The position numbers and the translations under genes were made by a program. This document shows positions 49,145 to 61,896 of a DNA stretch of 64,000 nucleotides, in pieces; positions within the stretch are counted from its first letter, which is position 1, and each line of letters opens with the position of its first letter. A model generated the notes under the pieces. That model was not told the DNA's origin. It was given only the letters and a program-made list of their open reading frames with translations, and made no database searches. This stretch comes from Pseudoscleropodium purum (Eukaryota; Streptophyta; Bryopsida; Hypnales; Brachytheciaceae): assembly GCA_963969395.1 (NCBI GenBank), contig OZ017803.1:17484001-17548000 (forward strand), written 5' to 3'.

Positions 49145-49902
49145 TTGCGTTACTCCACGAAAGTAACTTTACAAACTATCAAAAGCAACCCTCATATTCA
49201 TGATAAGGCTGAAAAAACTATTAATCTTTCGTTTTTGATACCATTGAGCAACCTAATCTCACTAGGATCAAGTCCACATCATCTTATGGCCTCTTCTAGT
49301 ACTCTACGACCTAAAACATGTCAATCCAAATGTCAGTAGTCTCTAGGAAATCCCATCGATTATGACAGGGTGACAAAATGTCAAACATATCATCAAAAGG
49401 CGAATTCATCTACCAAAGACATCATTAGTGGTAACGAATTTTCTTCTTCTGCAATTAGATTTCTTAGTAACCTTCTCAAATCCAACAAAGTCATCCCCAA
49501 TATCCAACTAGAAGCCTTGCCAACCTTCCTCAACAATGGAGCTTCAATGGATACCGAACCTAGTTTTCCAAATAGCAGAGTTCAATCCCGACCCCTAACC
49601 CCAGACACCAAAGGCACTTCCCTAGCATTAAGTGTCTTTAACCAAATTTCTAATTCCTTACCGCAATGGCAAGAAGTTGAACCCCACCAATATCATGCCT
49701 TATCTGGAGAAGGACTATCCTTACGTGATATAAGGGCATCGACTGGAAACAGTAGAAACCACCTAGATCGACAACACCAAACTCGCATCGAAGTAGTCTA
49801 GACAGATAACGACTTCGTAGCTTGGGGTTACAAGAGAAATCAACGCATGTCTCAAGAGGATCGCGTAGAGAGCGCTCGGCAAACTCTCCCAAACAGATGC
49901 TT
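49145..49902 (+). pseudogene. LINE ORF1 C-terminal region
   Basis: One frame with stops at about 49337 and 49799. Ser/Asn/Gln-rich and low complexity, ending with FVAWGYKRNQRMSQEDR just before the ORF2 start. No zinc knuckle or RNA-recognition motif is seen. It is assigned by position only. Confidence 0.5.
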
Positions 49903-52900
49903 ATGAAGATATATCTCCTAATCCACAATATGGGAGGTCTTAACAATCTCTCATCTATAGACAATTTACAAGACTATATTAGAAGACATCCAGTTGATCT
50001 CTTGTTCCTACATGAATACAAATTACGAGGTATGACTGCCCTCCAACTAGATAAGAAGTTATGGAAATAGGCTACCACTTTGTGCATTAATGCCGAACCA
50101 AGTTACATTCTCGAAGGCAGGAGTGCAGGTAAAGGAGGTGTTGCAACGCTAATCCCACCAAAATGGGTGAAACTCATTACACAATCAAGTATGATACTCG
50201 GTGGTAAAGCTCACTGGCTTATATTATCCAGAATGCCAAGTGGTGGCATTGGTTTTGTAAATATCTATGCCCCCTATAAAGTCCAACCTCAACGTATCCT
50301 ATGGGAGACCATGGCTTGGGAGCTCCCAAAAACGTGTAGGTGGATAATGCTTGGTGATTTCAACATGGTGGAGTGGCATGGAGACAAGTCAAATTCATGT
50401 GGAAAAATTATATTAGGCTCTGAAAGACTTTTATTCAATAGCCTCAAAGACTCGCTTCAAGTAGACAAGTTTCTGTTCTCAACATCAAGTCTTATATTTT
50501 CATAGGACAATGTAAGAAGCAACACATTGAGGATTTTGGCTCGCCTTGATAGAGTATACATATTCTCGGATTCTATCTCTAGTAAAAAACAAATCATTGA
50601 CTATAGGATTAGAGGAGATCACTCTTGTTCTGATCACTGTCCTGTGTCCATGCTACTAGAGCTAGCTACAATACCACCTCGACCTAGTCGCCGAGTGATA
50701 TCCTCTCTATATCTTGATGATGCTAATATTGCGATACATGAGACTTGGTCACAAACCCCAGGCAACTCCACCTTCTTCTCCAAGATGAAGAAAATTATAT
50801 GATTCTACAAAGGATATTGCATCTATCACGCTTGCATGAACAATGCAAGAGAGATCATCTTTGCCATAGTCTAGAGGTAAAACTTAAATCTCTTCAATCC
50901 AATCCTTCATCTCAACTACTTCAAGACAAAGTTGACATAGTCCAAGCCAATTTAGTGGCTCATGTGAATCGGAAAACTAAAGGCTAGAGAACCAAATCCC
51001 ATATCAGATGGAGATTGCACATGGATAGATTGTCAAGGGAATTTTTCCAAGCATTTAAAGAATCCTCCAATATTGATTCTATTACTAAATTACAGGATTC
51101 ACAAGGAAGCCTCCAATCTGAATGAAATAATCTTGAAGGTATTTGTACCGATTTCTACACCAAGTTGTATAAACAAAAGGTATCATCCATTCAAACAAAC
51201 GTTGATACAGATTCCATCCTATCCTGTGTCTTGGGAAAACTCAATAGCAAGATGTGTCAACATCTAGATAAGCCCATTACCAAGGACGATTGCTACATGG
51301 CACTACACAAGATGCCAAAAGGAAGAAGTCCAGGACCTAATGGTATTACGGTGGAGTTTTACTGCTGCTTCTGGGACTTACTAGGCAACGATTACATAAG
51401 CATGGTAAACGACTCAATCCTCCAAGGCATGTTCCCCAAAGGTATGACATCAAGAACCATCATCCTATTATTCAAGTCAAGGGATGCAACTGATCTCGCA
51501 AACTGGCACCCTATAACTTTTCTAAATGTCTCATATAAAACTATAGTGAAAGTGTTACTGGGTTGTTTCTAAAGTGTATTACATGATATTATCAACTGTA
51601 AGCAATTTGCATTTTTATCATCAAGACATATCTTAGAAAATATCTTATTGCAATATGGGACAATCTAGTGGGCCAAAGAGTTTGATCAGGATCTTATATT
51701 TTTGAAATTAGATTTCACAAAAGCTTATGACATGGTGTCTTGTGACTTCTTATATAAAGTTATGGAGAAAATGGGCATTCCTGACTCCTTTGCTAGTCTA
51801 ATAACGATGCTCCTCTATGACGCCTCAGCCTCTATACTTTTAAATGGCAAAGTTACCAACAACTTTCTCATATTGAAGGGGGTGAGATAGGGCTGCCCTC
51901 TCACCCCTTATCTGTTCTTCATCATATGGGAGGTCTTGAATATTGTAGTACTAATGGAACAAAGTTCCGATTGAATTCAAGGGACCAAACTCCTTGATAG
52001 CAACTCATGTCAACTAATATTCCAATATGCAGATGATATAGGGTTGTCAATTCGGGGTCATGAAGTGGATTTATGCAACTCCATTAACCTTTTCTAGACA
52101 TTTGGTTTAGCTTCAGGACTTATAGTCAATTGGAAGAAAAGTATAGGATACTAGTTCTCCAAGTCCCTTCAACCTACTTAGACTAACTGATACAAGCTAG
52201 TTTAGACGCCACCAGGATCAATTTCTAAACTACTAGGTGCTCCATTTGGTATAACTGTGGAAACTGAGGACATCGATGAATTTCTACAACAGAAAATAAC
52301 AAAGAAACTGACATATTGGACTACTCAATGGCTTTCATTAGTAAGGCGTGCATTGGTAGTCAATGCAATCCTAATTTCCACCCTATATTACTTCATAGCC
52401 ATATGGAGTGGTTCATTGTAGGCTATCCTCTCAATATGTGGGAGTCTTTGTAGAGTAGCACAGAATGTTGATTACACACTAGAGTCAATTGGGAAGATTG
52501 TTGCCTCTCAAAGAATGTTGGAGGGCTAAAATTGATCAATCCTAAGCTTTTTCTTATCACGTTGCTTGCCAAATGGGTTGTCTTTGCCATAGGCCACGCT
52601 TATCAAATCTCAAGATTCTACTTTGGTTTAGAATTCATAAAATGAAACCGCAAACTTAGAGTGGGTACTGGTTTTTGTCTTAAACATGGTTAGTGGTACA
52701 CTCCCCATCCGTCAGTAGAGGTTTAAGAATATAGAATAGGATTACGTCAACATGGTGCCAAATTGTTTCTCACATCGAACCTACACCGCCCACCAATGCA
52801 AACAAAGTGATGACTACCAATCTCTAGTGGTCTACGAGTTACATCGGAGGAAATTTTCAGTTTGCCATGGAGAGGGTCAGAGAGCTAGCTCAAAATGGAT

Positions 52901-54060
52901 TTTGAACGATCGGTGATTTATAGGATACAGACCTATGTTCATTTCAACCTTGGGAGGAAGTTGCTATGAGCTACAAACGAAATGACACAGAGCGTGGAAA
53001 GTGGCAATTCCTTCTTTCTCATATTCCAACCAATTAGATCAACTTATTTACCTGCAAACTCAATACAGGTCATGTAGGTGATTGGGCGGGGATTTACACA
53101 GGCATGGCAGACGTGCTTCCAATGATAATTTGGAAGCTGATCGATCATAAACTGAGAGTCAGTTCAACTAATAGCCAGACAGTGATACTTCCAACTACAG
53201 TTACCAAAACAACAATTAGCCTAGTCTCTCACCGATTAGTTATTCTCCAAAGTTCCCAGTCATCAGTTCCCTACACAGGCTTCATCAAGAGAGTCTGTAT
53301 TTTAGACGGTAGGAAACTAAACAAGGGTCTTTCCCCACTGTTTTTTGCAAATAGAATTCAAGATCTGAGTTTTGACCCTTACAAATGAGAATGGAGCAAT
53401 GGTACCAAATTACTCCAATACATAACAATGATTAGGCATCATTTACTTATTAAATGGCACCATCTAAAAAAATCAATTCCATCCAAATGGGTGGGTCATC
53501 TTTCACCAACCTTCATATTTGATTGACAAGAACTCTAGTACAAGACAAGATCACAGAAGGAGGCGGTGTTCATGTGTTTTGTATGGCATAATGCAGTGGC
53601 AATTCACTTGTGGAAGGCTCGGGTATGTCTAGGGATTGACACTCAGTGCAATTGTTGCACTTCAGACCTTGACGAAACACCCATCCGTCAATTTTATCAC
53701 TGCTCTCAAGTGCAAGATATTTGGGAATATGCCCAAACGATAGTGCATCGTATCACTGGTACTCACTCGGTAACAAATCCGCATACTCATTTTAACCTAG
53801 TCCAATGCATCTTCAACTCTTAATGCCCTCGTGGATTTAATAGGATCAAAACCATTTGGTTGATTCTAAAAGGTTCGACCCTCTGGATTATCTAGCTCTG
53901 TAGAAATAGCAAAGTATTCTCTCAACATATGTGGCTTTGTGAAGTCAACTATAAAATGCTTTGGGATACTTTACTTGACACTAGTAGAGCTGAGTTCATC
54001 AAAGCGGAGAGAGGGGCTAGGCATCATCAACATCAGGCCGATCAAATTTAGGCAAATTTT
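49903..54060 (+). pseudogene. LINE ORF2: endonuclease, reverse transcriptase, zf-RVT
   Basis: Starts at ATG 49903. APE-type endonuclease about 49903-50700 has FVNIYAPYK, MLGDFN and a SDH-type motif (CSDHCPV). The reverse transcriptase about 51260-52260 has KMPKGRSPGPNGI, LKLDFTKAYD and the catalytic YADD at 52026-52037. The C-terminal region 53566-53823 has C..C and H..C spacing like zf-RVT (CNCCTSDLDETP). The frame shifts between about 50790 and 50880 and again between 52100 and 53100. Stops include TAG at about 50068, 50503 (from TGG), 51888 and 52097, nearly all one transition from Gln, Arg or Trp codons. It is dead as it stands. Confidence 0.88.
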
Positions 54061-54596
54061 GACTCCATTTGGCTCCAATAAGAGGTGATTGGTTGTAGAG
54101 AGTATAACAGGATCTTATGGAACCGAGATGGTCCCGCTCTTAGCTCTTTTACTTAGTTTCTTCTAGTTCTCCTTGGTTCAATTTCGGTTTGGGTCTCTTT
54201 TGATTGTCCGGCCTTTTGGCTTGGAAGTTGTTTTATGTTCTTTTTAATGTAATGAGACTCCGTCTTAGTTGTTCAAAAAAACAAAAACAAAAAACAAAGG
54301 CAATATATATTTCTACAAATACTTCCATTTGTATACATGGAGGTTCACAATTGCAATTACAACAACACCTAATTCAAAAGTAGTGCTTGATTCTTGTATA
54401 ATACCATTTGTATCATGTCAACTATGGACTTTTTTTCAAGCTAATTTTTGCTAAAAGTGATGCAAAGTTTTTATAGAGAAAATTTCGGTAAGATATTCTT
54501 CTTATTTTAGTGGATGAAATTGCTAAATTGCTACTGAATCTTGGGACAATATTGTTCTATTTTAAACAAATGTATACTCATTTAGATGAGTAAATG

Positions 54597-54902
54597 CATT
54601 AGAGGATTTTCTAGAGTCGAGGAGGGCCATTTCAAGTTGGTCCTCCCTAAACTTCCCATCACAGTGAAGAGAACACCACGCTATCAGAAAAATTTAGAAA
54701 AAAATTTAGAAAAAAAATTAAATGAAAATGAAAATTTTTAAAATGAAAAACAAAGTTGAAAATTTTTATTTTATTTTATTTTTTTGGAAAATGACGTGGT
54801 AGTCGCATTGCCATGTTAGGCAACAGGTTTCAGTGAGTTCATAAAATTAGAACTTCTAGGAACTTGCAGCCCTCCTACACCCCATAAAATCCTCTAAAGG
54901 AG
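54597..54902. repeat. MITE family E copy 4
   Basis: Starts near GCATTAGAGGATTTTCTAGA and ends CCCCATAAAATCCTCTAAAG. The interior has AATGACGTGGTAGTCGCATT and GCCATGTTAGGCAACAG, shared with copy 3. It lies just beyond the LINE tail. Confidence 0.72.
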
Positions 54903-55312
54903 TTTTCATCTATATATTGTAGGTTCCATTCATTTATGTGGATATAAATAGTTTCATCATTCTACTAACTATTGCTTCGCATTGCCAGCAATAAACTAAA
55001 AAAAATCCTTGGTGTCAAACAACCCTTTTTTTTGCACCAGGGGGACACATTGCACCATTTCAAAATAAATGTCAATTTTTTGCCAAATAAAAGTAATCTT
55101 CTTTTGCCACAAATTTTTCATTTCTATAAAAAATGTGGATGAAGTCACCAGATTTGTATGAAAATTTGTATGAATATGATCAAAAAATATTCATTGGTCC
55201 TAAAAATGGATGAATCTAGAAAAAAAATGTTTCATCCTTCTTAAGTGATCCCAATCCTACATGCAATTTCTCATAAAAGAAAAAGAAACATGGTGTCAAA
55301 TGTCAAGAAATT

Positions 55313-55612
55313 TCTTTTGGACTCTTATTATACGGCACAATAGAAGACAAGCTTGGGAGTGCGTCAAATGGCCTCAACAATCCAATCATATTTGATAGAA
55401 CTTTGATAATTTTTGGATCCATTCACCTATTTTTGCTTTCAAAGATGGGGACCCTGTTGTTAGGAACAAAAACAACCCTCTTCCTCTTATTTTCACTTAA
55501 CTTCACTTTGTTTCTTTGTAGTTTCTACTCATTTCTCTTCATTGTCCAGTTGTATGTTGTGGTGTATTATTTTATTTTTTAATGCACTAATTCTTCCATT
55601 TGTTCCAAAAAA
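55313..55612 (+). mobile_element. 5'-truncated LINE-like insert with target duplication
   Basis: About 300 bp ending in TTTGTTCCAAAAAAAAA, flanked by a perfect 15-bp direct repeat AAATGTCAAGAAATT (55298-55312 and 55613-55627). A short 3' fragment with an A tail and a long target duplication is the usual product of LINE-type target-primed insertion. Its source element is not identified. Confidence 0.78.
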
Positions 55613-55824
55613 AAATGTCAAGAAATTAGTGTGGGGCAATCCAATTTCACTACAAGGTAAGAAGTCCATAAAGTGCTGAGGCTCTAAAATCGCCCTCCTC
55701 TTAAAATGTACACTGTTTGTACATGTTGCTTTTTTATTGTATCAACAATGTACAAGTAGTGTACATTTTAGGAGGTGGGCAATTTCAGAGCCCACTCCAT
55801 TAGAACTTCAAAAATTCATAACTA

Positions 55825-56220
55825 AGGTAGAACTGCCCAATTTCGTCAGTGATTCAATTCTGTGGTCTACAACTTTGTCCCAATTCCATCAAAAAAACAT
55901 GCAAATTCTGACAAGACTAGTTTATTAATGCTATTAAAAGATAATGTGTCAATTAATGATTGATGGATCTTCAAGTGCTATTAGACACATTGGAAAGCGG
56001 TATTGAGTTGTAAGAGGACATTTATGAATCCAGTCTAATGGTGATTGTACAATTTCACTTCAAAAATTCACAGAAATTACAATATTGATCAGAAAATTAA
56101 AATTCCACTTGGGTTTGACTCCTGAAACAAAAGCACACCTCTGAAAAACATGTGTCTTTCCTAGAGTTGGCCCCAATATAATCAGGTTGCAAATCAGGGT
56201 GGTAATGGGTAGTTCTACCT
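55825..56220. mobile_element. MITE family D copy 2
   Basis: 396 bp between TA dinucleotides (55823-55824, 56221-56222). Ends are AGGTAGAACTGCCCA and TGGGTAGTTCTACCT, inverted with one mismatch and matching copy 1 at the outer 10 bases. Confidence 0.82.
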
Positions 56221-57174
56221 TAATTCCAGAAAGTTCCAAAAATTATGAAACAACTTGGACTGGATTCCAATTTCACTTGTTTTTCAAGGATAATTTTACT
56301 GAAAAATATTTCACGAAGTTTCACCTCTCCCCAAATCAGTTCCAGCTCATAAATGGGCGATTTATGGACTACTTCCCTTATAGCGTACCCGTAAAGAAGC
56401 TCCCCAAATGTCCCATAATGAATGTTGAGGACGGTATTGGAGCCCACTACCCCCACTCCGCTTAAATGCTGCAATTCATTCTGATCTTAACACGTGGCGC
56501 ACGGCGGTACAGTGCACGCCCCGCCATGAGAAAAGTGCTGCATATTCAGTTGAGCCCACGTTCCCTGTAACGTGACCTCCTCAGTCTAATTCCAGACCCA
56601 CACTAACAATAAAAGAGGAACCGGTTCCCTTATTAGACTCTGCCTCTCAAAGTCAAAGGAATTTTCTAATTTGGGTCACAACCACAATCCAATAAACAAA
56701 AATCAAATAAATTCACAACGCTAAAATCCGAAAGTGAATATGCAGAAGTTGAAATTTGATTTCATTTGTTTTAAGAATAATAATGAACAAGATTTTTAAA
56801 ATGCAGAAGCACCCGGAATCGTGGCGTACATTAAAATAATGGGGGGTTGTCTAATAACAAACTGAAACTGCAAATTCTGAACCAGTTGCCACCGCATGAT
56901 GAGGGCAGTATATTATAATAATTATATTATCAGATTGGCCTCTACTGACCCACTTTGCTCTACATTCATTGGTGTTAAGGAAATGGAAAAAAAATTTAAG
57001 AATGAAGAAAAAAAAATGAATTGTAACTTAGTTGTCTCCCCTATTCTGGGCGAACCAATATGAATACGTGATCGGCTACCACGTGGCGCTACTTGAATGG
57101 ACCAGATATGTGAGTCACTGGTGCATTAGTCTATGGATTCCGGACCTCTCCATTTATTTATTTTTAATTTTTTT
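56221..57174. other. No gene supported; low-copy region with two CACGTGG motifs
   Basis: 56450-57120 is richer in GC than its surroundings. It contains ACACGTGGCGC (56491-56501) and CCACGTGGCGC (57080-57090), G-box-like motifs bound by plant bZIP/bHLH factors. No adjoining gene could be found, so any promoter role is speculative. Confidence 0.35.
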
Positions 57175-58097
57175 TTAACCCCTTAAGTCCTAAGGCCATT
57201 TTTCTGTCAAAACCCCTTCAAAACTGCCATTTTTGCAGCGTTCACCCAAGGAAACAAAAAAAATTATTTTTTAGAATCTAACCGTAGGATCTTGTACCTC
57301 ACTTGTCTTAGCTCATGTGGTAAAAATTTCATGAAGTTTGACGGTATAGACTGGAAGATATTAACATTCAAAGTTGAGAAAGAAATTTTTTTTGAACACT
57401 AGCCTACAATTTTAGATGACTTTGACTGCTAATTGTGGAATTTTTTTGCACTACAAACTTTGAATTAAAAAAAAATTATGTTGAAGGATTGAGTTGAAAG
57501 TCTAGGAAAAAAATTCAAAAATAAAACACTTGATTTTCATTCTTTAGAAAATTGTTAAGTAGAAGTAGGTCTAAGATTGAAAAAAAAAATCATTAATAGC
57601 TTTAAGATGGGATTGAAAGACAGTAATCCCAATAGTGAGATGTTCTAGCAAGAAAATACAACATTCTCAAAAAAATTGTGAAAAATTGTGAAAATTGCAT
57701 TCAGAAATGAATCTTACAAGTTATTTTTTCAAGAAGATTCCTAAATTGCCCAAAAAACAAGATTGTCCATAACTTTTTCATTATTAGTCCAAATAAAACA
57801 AATCAAAGCTTCACATGTAGAAAAAAATATAAGGTTTCAAAAGACACAAAATTAGAATTTATTTTTATTTTTTATGATTTTTTTTGTGCTACCTGCCAAA
57901 CCCAATTTCAAGCTTTTTGTGGTATAACTTTTGCTCCCAGGCACCAATTGAAAAGAAAAAATTATATTTCCACATAGTTAATTAGTTTTTCTATCCTACG
58001 GGAAAGTTTCAAAAAAATTCACTAAAATTTGAGGTCATAGGAACTTGTCCAAAATCTAATTTGTCCCCCAAGGGGATAATGGGACTTTAGAGGTTAA
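57175..58097 (+). repeat. TTAA-ended repeat, family B copy 3
   Basis: Starts TTAACCCCTTAAGTCCTAAG and ends GACTTTAGAGGTTAA. The interior follows family B: CTAACCGTAGGATCTTGTAC, TGAAAGTCTAGG, and AACTTTTGCTCCCAGGCACC. Confidence 0.78.
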
Positions 58098-58315
58098 ATG
58101 ACATTTTTTCTTGGTGCTTGGGAGGTGACGAAAAGGTGCCAATGAGAGGGTGGTCAACTGTTGGTAGTTCAATGAATGAAGGCCAACTCCTCATTAGTCT
58201 TGATTTTGAGAGAAAGAAATAGGTGAGAGGGGGCCTTTTCGATCCCCCCAAAGTTCACCATAAGAAAACATTTTGTCTCCCTTGAAGCCTTCTCTCTAGA
58301 CTAAGTAGTGAAATT

Positions 58316-58550
58316 GGGTTGCCTTAACAATTAGGTTGTCTTAGTAATTAGATTGCCTTACTCAAAGAAATAATCTCATGACTCACAACTTGGCCATATG
58401 GAGGCACATGCAATACTCTAAATCCAAGCCATGAATCAATGCACCAATGTATGCAATACATGTAGTTTACTACATTCTTCTATAGTAGTTATCCATATTT
58501 ATATAGTGAAGAATATTGAGTAATTAGTATAGGTCAACCTAATTTCACTA
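58316..58550. repeat. Small inverted-repeat element, family F
   Basis: Ends TAGTGAAATTGGGTTG (58316-58331) and CAACCTAATTTCACTA (58535-58550) are inverted with one mismatch. A left-end-only relic lies at about 49112-49165 before the LINE (TAGTGAAATTAAGTTGC). Confidence 0.6.
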
Positions 58551-58883
58551 TTCAATGTAGGAAACAACCAAAATTGTGGGAGTTGTTGGAAAGAATTTTT
58601 TTTCAAAAATTATTTCATTTTCTCCTTCTTCCCTAAAAGCATTGAAATTGGTTGAATTGCTTTGAAATTTTCATTGCCTATGGGAGATCACTCTAAATTG
58701 GTAGGTGCTGAAATAGGGATGCTTCTTTGCAAGGTTGCCCAAGAGAAAGAAAGAGATTGAGTTCAAAGTGGCTTTATATGCAAAGCCATTTGATGTGAAC
58801 ACTTCTCCTATTTGCTCACCTTAAAAATATTATAGAAAATTCCTCGGGCTCCCCTCCAAGGAACAAAAATGTTTGTTACTTTT

Positions 58884-59741
58884 TTAAATCCCAAGGCATT
58901 TTTCCATCAAAAAACACTCAAAACTGTCATTTCTATTTGAGGGTGCAATTTTTTTCATTTTTTTCATTTTTTTGCATATTCAACCATAGGATCTTGCATT
59001 AGACTAATGTAAAAATGTGTAAAAATATTTTTAGAAACTTTGACTGTGTAGATTGTAAGATATTAGCATTTAAAGTGAAGACTTTTAAAAAAATTGTACC
59101 TTGTTCAACTAGATTTTTTGACTTTGAATCATCTTAACTTAAAAATTTTGCACTATGGATTGTGAATTTCTAATTTTTTATATTAAAAAATTGAATTGAG
59201 AGTCTTAAAAAAAATTTAAGGAAAAATTAAATTATTAATATACATAGCTCTAAGATGGAATTGAAACATAGTGCTTTCAATGGTGAGATTGTTCTAGCAA
59301 GAGAACTTAACCTTGTAAAACTTTTCCTTTAAAAAATTGTGAAAATCAAGTTCAAAAATGAATCCCATGAGTTATTTTTTCAAGAAGATGCTTTGGTTGC
59401 CTTAAAAACAAGATTGTCCATAACTTTCACATAACAAATCTAAATGGAATGAATCAAAGCATTTCATGTAGATAAAATTACAATATATGAGAAATAAAAA
59501 ATTTATTTAAGAAAAATATTTTTTGAGGGGGGTTCTAACCGCCAAACTAAAATTTAAGCTTATTCAGCTATAAATTTTACTCCCATGCATTGATTGAAAC
59601 TAAAATTATATTTCCTAAAAGCTAATGTGTTTTTCTATCCTTTCAAAAAATTTCTAGAAATCATGATGAATATTGAGATCATAGGATCTTGTCCAAAATC
59701 CATTTTGTCCACCTAGAGAACAATGGAACTTTAGAGGTTAC
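58884..59741 (+). repeat. TTAA-ended repeat, family B copy 4
   Basis: Starts TTAAATCCCAAGG and ends GAACTTTAGAGGTTAC (border worn). The interior has CAACCATAGGATCTTGCATT, AATGGTGAGATTGTTCTAGC and TTGTCCATAACTTTCACATA, as in the other B copies. Confidence 0.75.
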
Positions 59742-61896
59742 AAATTAATAAATAGGATATTATTTACATTAGGGGCTAAATTGTTGCTCACATTCATATC
59801 TAACATTTTTATTCACCAATAATCAAGCTCTAAATTTGATGTGCATTTGACCCTTCCTAGGCACTTTGCTCATCCTTGCATGTTTAAATTTTTTTCAAAG
59901 GCATCTTCTAGAAGGATTTGAAGAAAAATCCAAATTATTCTAGAAACCAAATAGAAAAAGTATTGAATGGTAACTATACTTTTAATTTTCAAAGTTCCAA
60001 ATTCAAAACTTTCACCGTGAATTCCTCACTCTTGACTTTATTGAGACAACAACCTAGCATTATCTATCAATGGTTTCCATCTAAACTTATAGACCGATGA
60101 GGCCATGCACGTCATACACTTAAAGCATGATGCCACCTATCTATTCAATCCACCTAGCATTTGAGGAAAAAATAATAAACCAACAAATGAATATAGGCCA
60201 AGCCAACACTCTTTGTGAAATTGAAAGATTTTAATTTGATACCTCACTCCTACCTTTAGGACACATGAGAGGGAGGCACTTCAACAACTTTGATATAATA
60301 AACTCTTGAAAGAAGCCATATTTTTGTTTTTTCAATTATCTTTGAGTTTGTAAAATGAAATTTGAAAGTATTGGATTGTACAACACTTTTATTCAAGTTT
60401 TAAATTATACATGTCAATTTTCTCATTTACATTTAGTATAAATGGGAATGGCAAAAAATGTTCATGTCTTTCATAGTCGTAGAAATGGCAAAGTCTAGGC
60501 TCAAATGTCATTTTGAAGGGCAATTTTTGAAATTGTCTTCATGGAAGAAGGATGAGGGTGCACTTCAAATTTAACCATGAAATGGCAAGCCCATGACCAT
60601 AGACTTAGGACATACAATCCTTCACTCCTTTCAAAGCCATTTTATGACTATATATGACTAGAATTTTTATTTAAAAATCAGTAATGAAATCACATGTCTT
60701 TTATAAATTATAAAAACTTCAATTTTTTAGGTGAAAATTTGAAGTTATTGTTAAATTTTTAAGGAAAAAAATGAAAAAAATTCACAAGAAATACAAAATA
60801 TGCTCAAAAAATCTAAAATTTTCAGCATAGATATATACTATAGTTCATTAGATCATGGGACAAACCAAAGTTACTATATCTTTAGAAAATTAGAAAATAA
60901 AAAACCATGGTTATATATTCAACATTCAAATTGCAATAAAATATTGATTTTTAAGAAATGTTTCAAATCTTGTGATTGGAGTAGAAACTAAACTTTATAA
61001 ACTTCATTTTCTTATTTGATAATAAATTCAAAAATATCATTTTTTTAGCTAAAAGTCACATTAAAAGTATGAAGCAAGAAGTGGCCAAAATACAATACAA
61101 GGTTGATTTGTGGATTCTAGTGAAAACCTTTAGATTGTAATTGGTTTAATTAATTTTTAGAATAGCTTTTTGGCATTTCTATATTGATATATATTGACTC
61201 CACTTTGCAACCATAAAGTGCCTTTTGAAGCTACAACTAAAATTGAAGTCATAGCTAGAATAATAGAATGAAGCTAGAACAAAAGTAGTAGAATCAAGCC
61301 AAAACGAAAATGGGCAAAATAAAACAAGGTAAAATATTGGGATTTTGAAGTTACTTAATTAAAATTAGAGCTTACAAGAGAACGTAGTATCTTTTCAATT
61401 GAAGGAGTTGGAATGATTCTTGAAGGAAATAGTGGGAACCTTTGCGATTCAAGTTTGAATTTGAATGTTATCTTTTTTGATTGAGTGAGTTGAAAAGTAT
61501 TTAAGGCAATTAATGGGACATATATAGATAAGTGGAATGTGAGATCCACTTTGCAACCATAATGTGTGAATCTTTGAAATTTTTTATATTAATAAATATA
61601 GGATTCAATACTAGCTAGTCATCAACATACACCTCCGAAGCCCACCATGATGGATTCATAGTTGCTAAGGCTTCCATTTCAACAGACTTATAATCTTGAA
61701 AAGACAAGACTATAATAATTTTTTTCAAATTCATTTTGCAACTATTTGTAAATGTATTTTTGTATTAAGATTAGGATCTTTTATCTTTAAGCATGGTTTG
61801 GTTAATTTGAGGTGCTTAAAAATTGTTCAATATGATTCACTACCTCTGTACATTACATTAATTTATCACATAAGAAAAGGTAAAAAATTAGTGTCA
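59742..61896. other. No gene recognised
   Basis: AT-rich. Short frames at 59918-60100, 60800-60991 and 61355-61549 have no domain or splice context. Confidence 0.5.

Larger units (their letters stand above)
49145..54298 (+). mobile_element. L1-like LINE, decayed, with A-rich tail
   Basis: Non-LTR retrotransposon: end of a first open frame, then an endonuclease/reverse transcriptase frame, a 3' zinc-finger-like region, and an A-rich tail (AAAAAAACAAAAACAAAAAA from 54275). The 5' border is uncertain and I could not find flanking target duplications. The RNA-binding part of ORF1 is not recognisable, so it is probably 5'-truncated. Confidence 0.88.

Noticed and set aside
56187..56474. Opposed 92- and 84-residue frames
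   Set aside because: They partly overlap the end of a family D MITE, and each is the shadow of the other.
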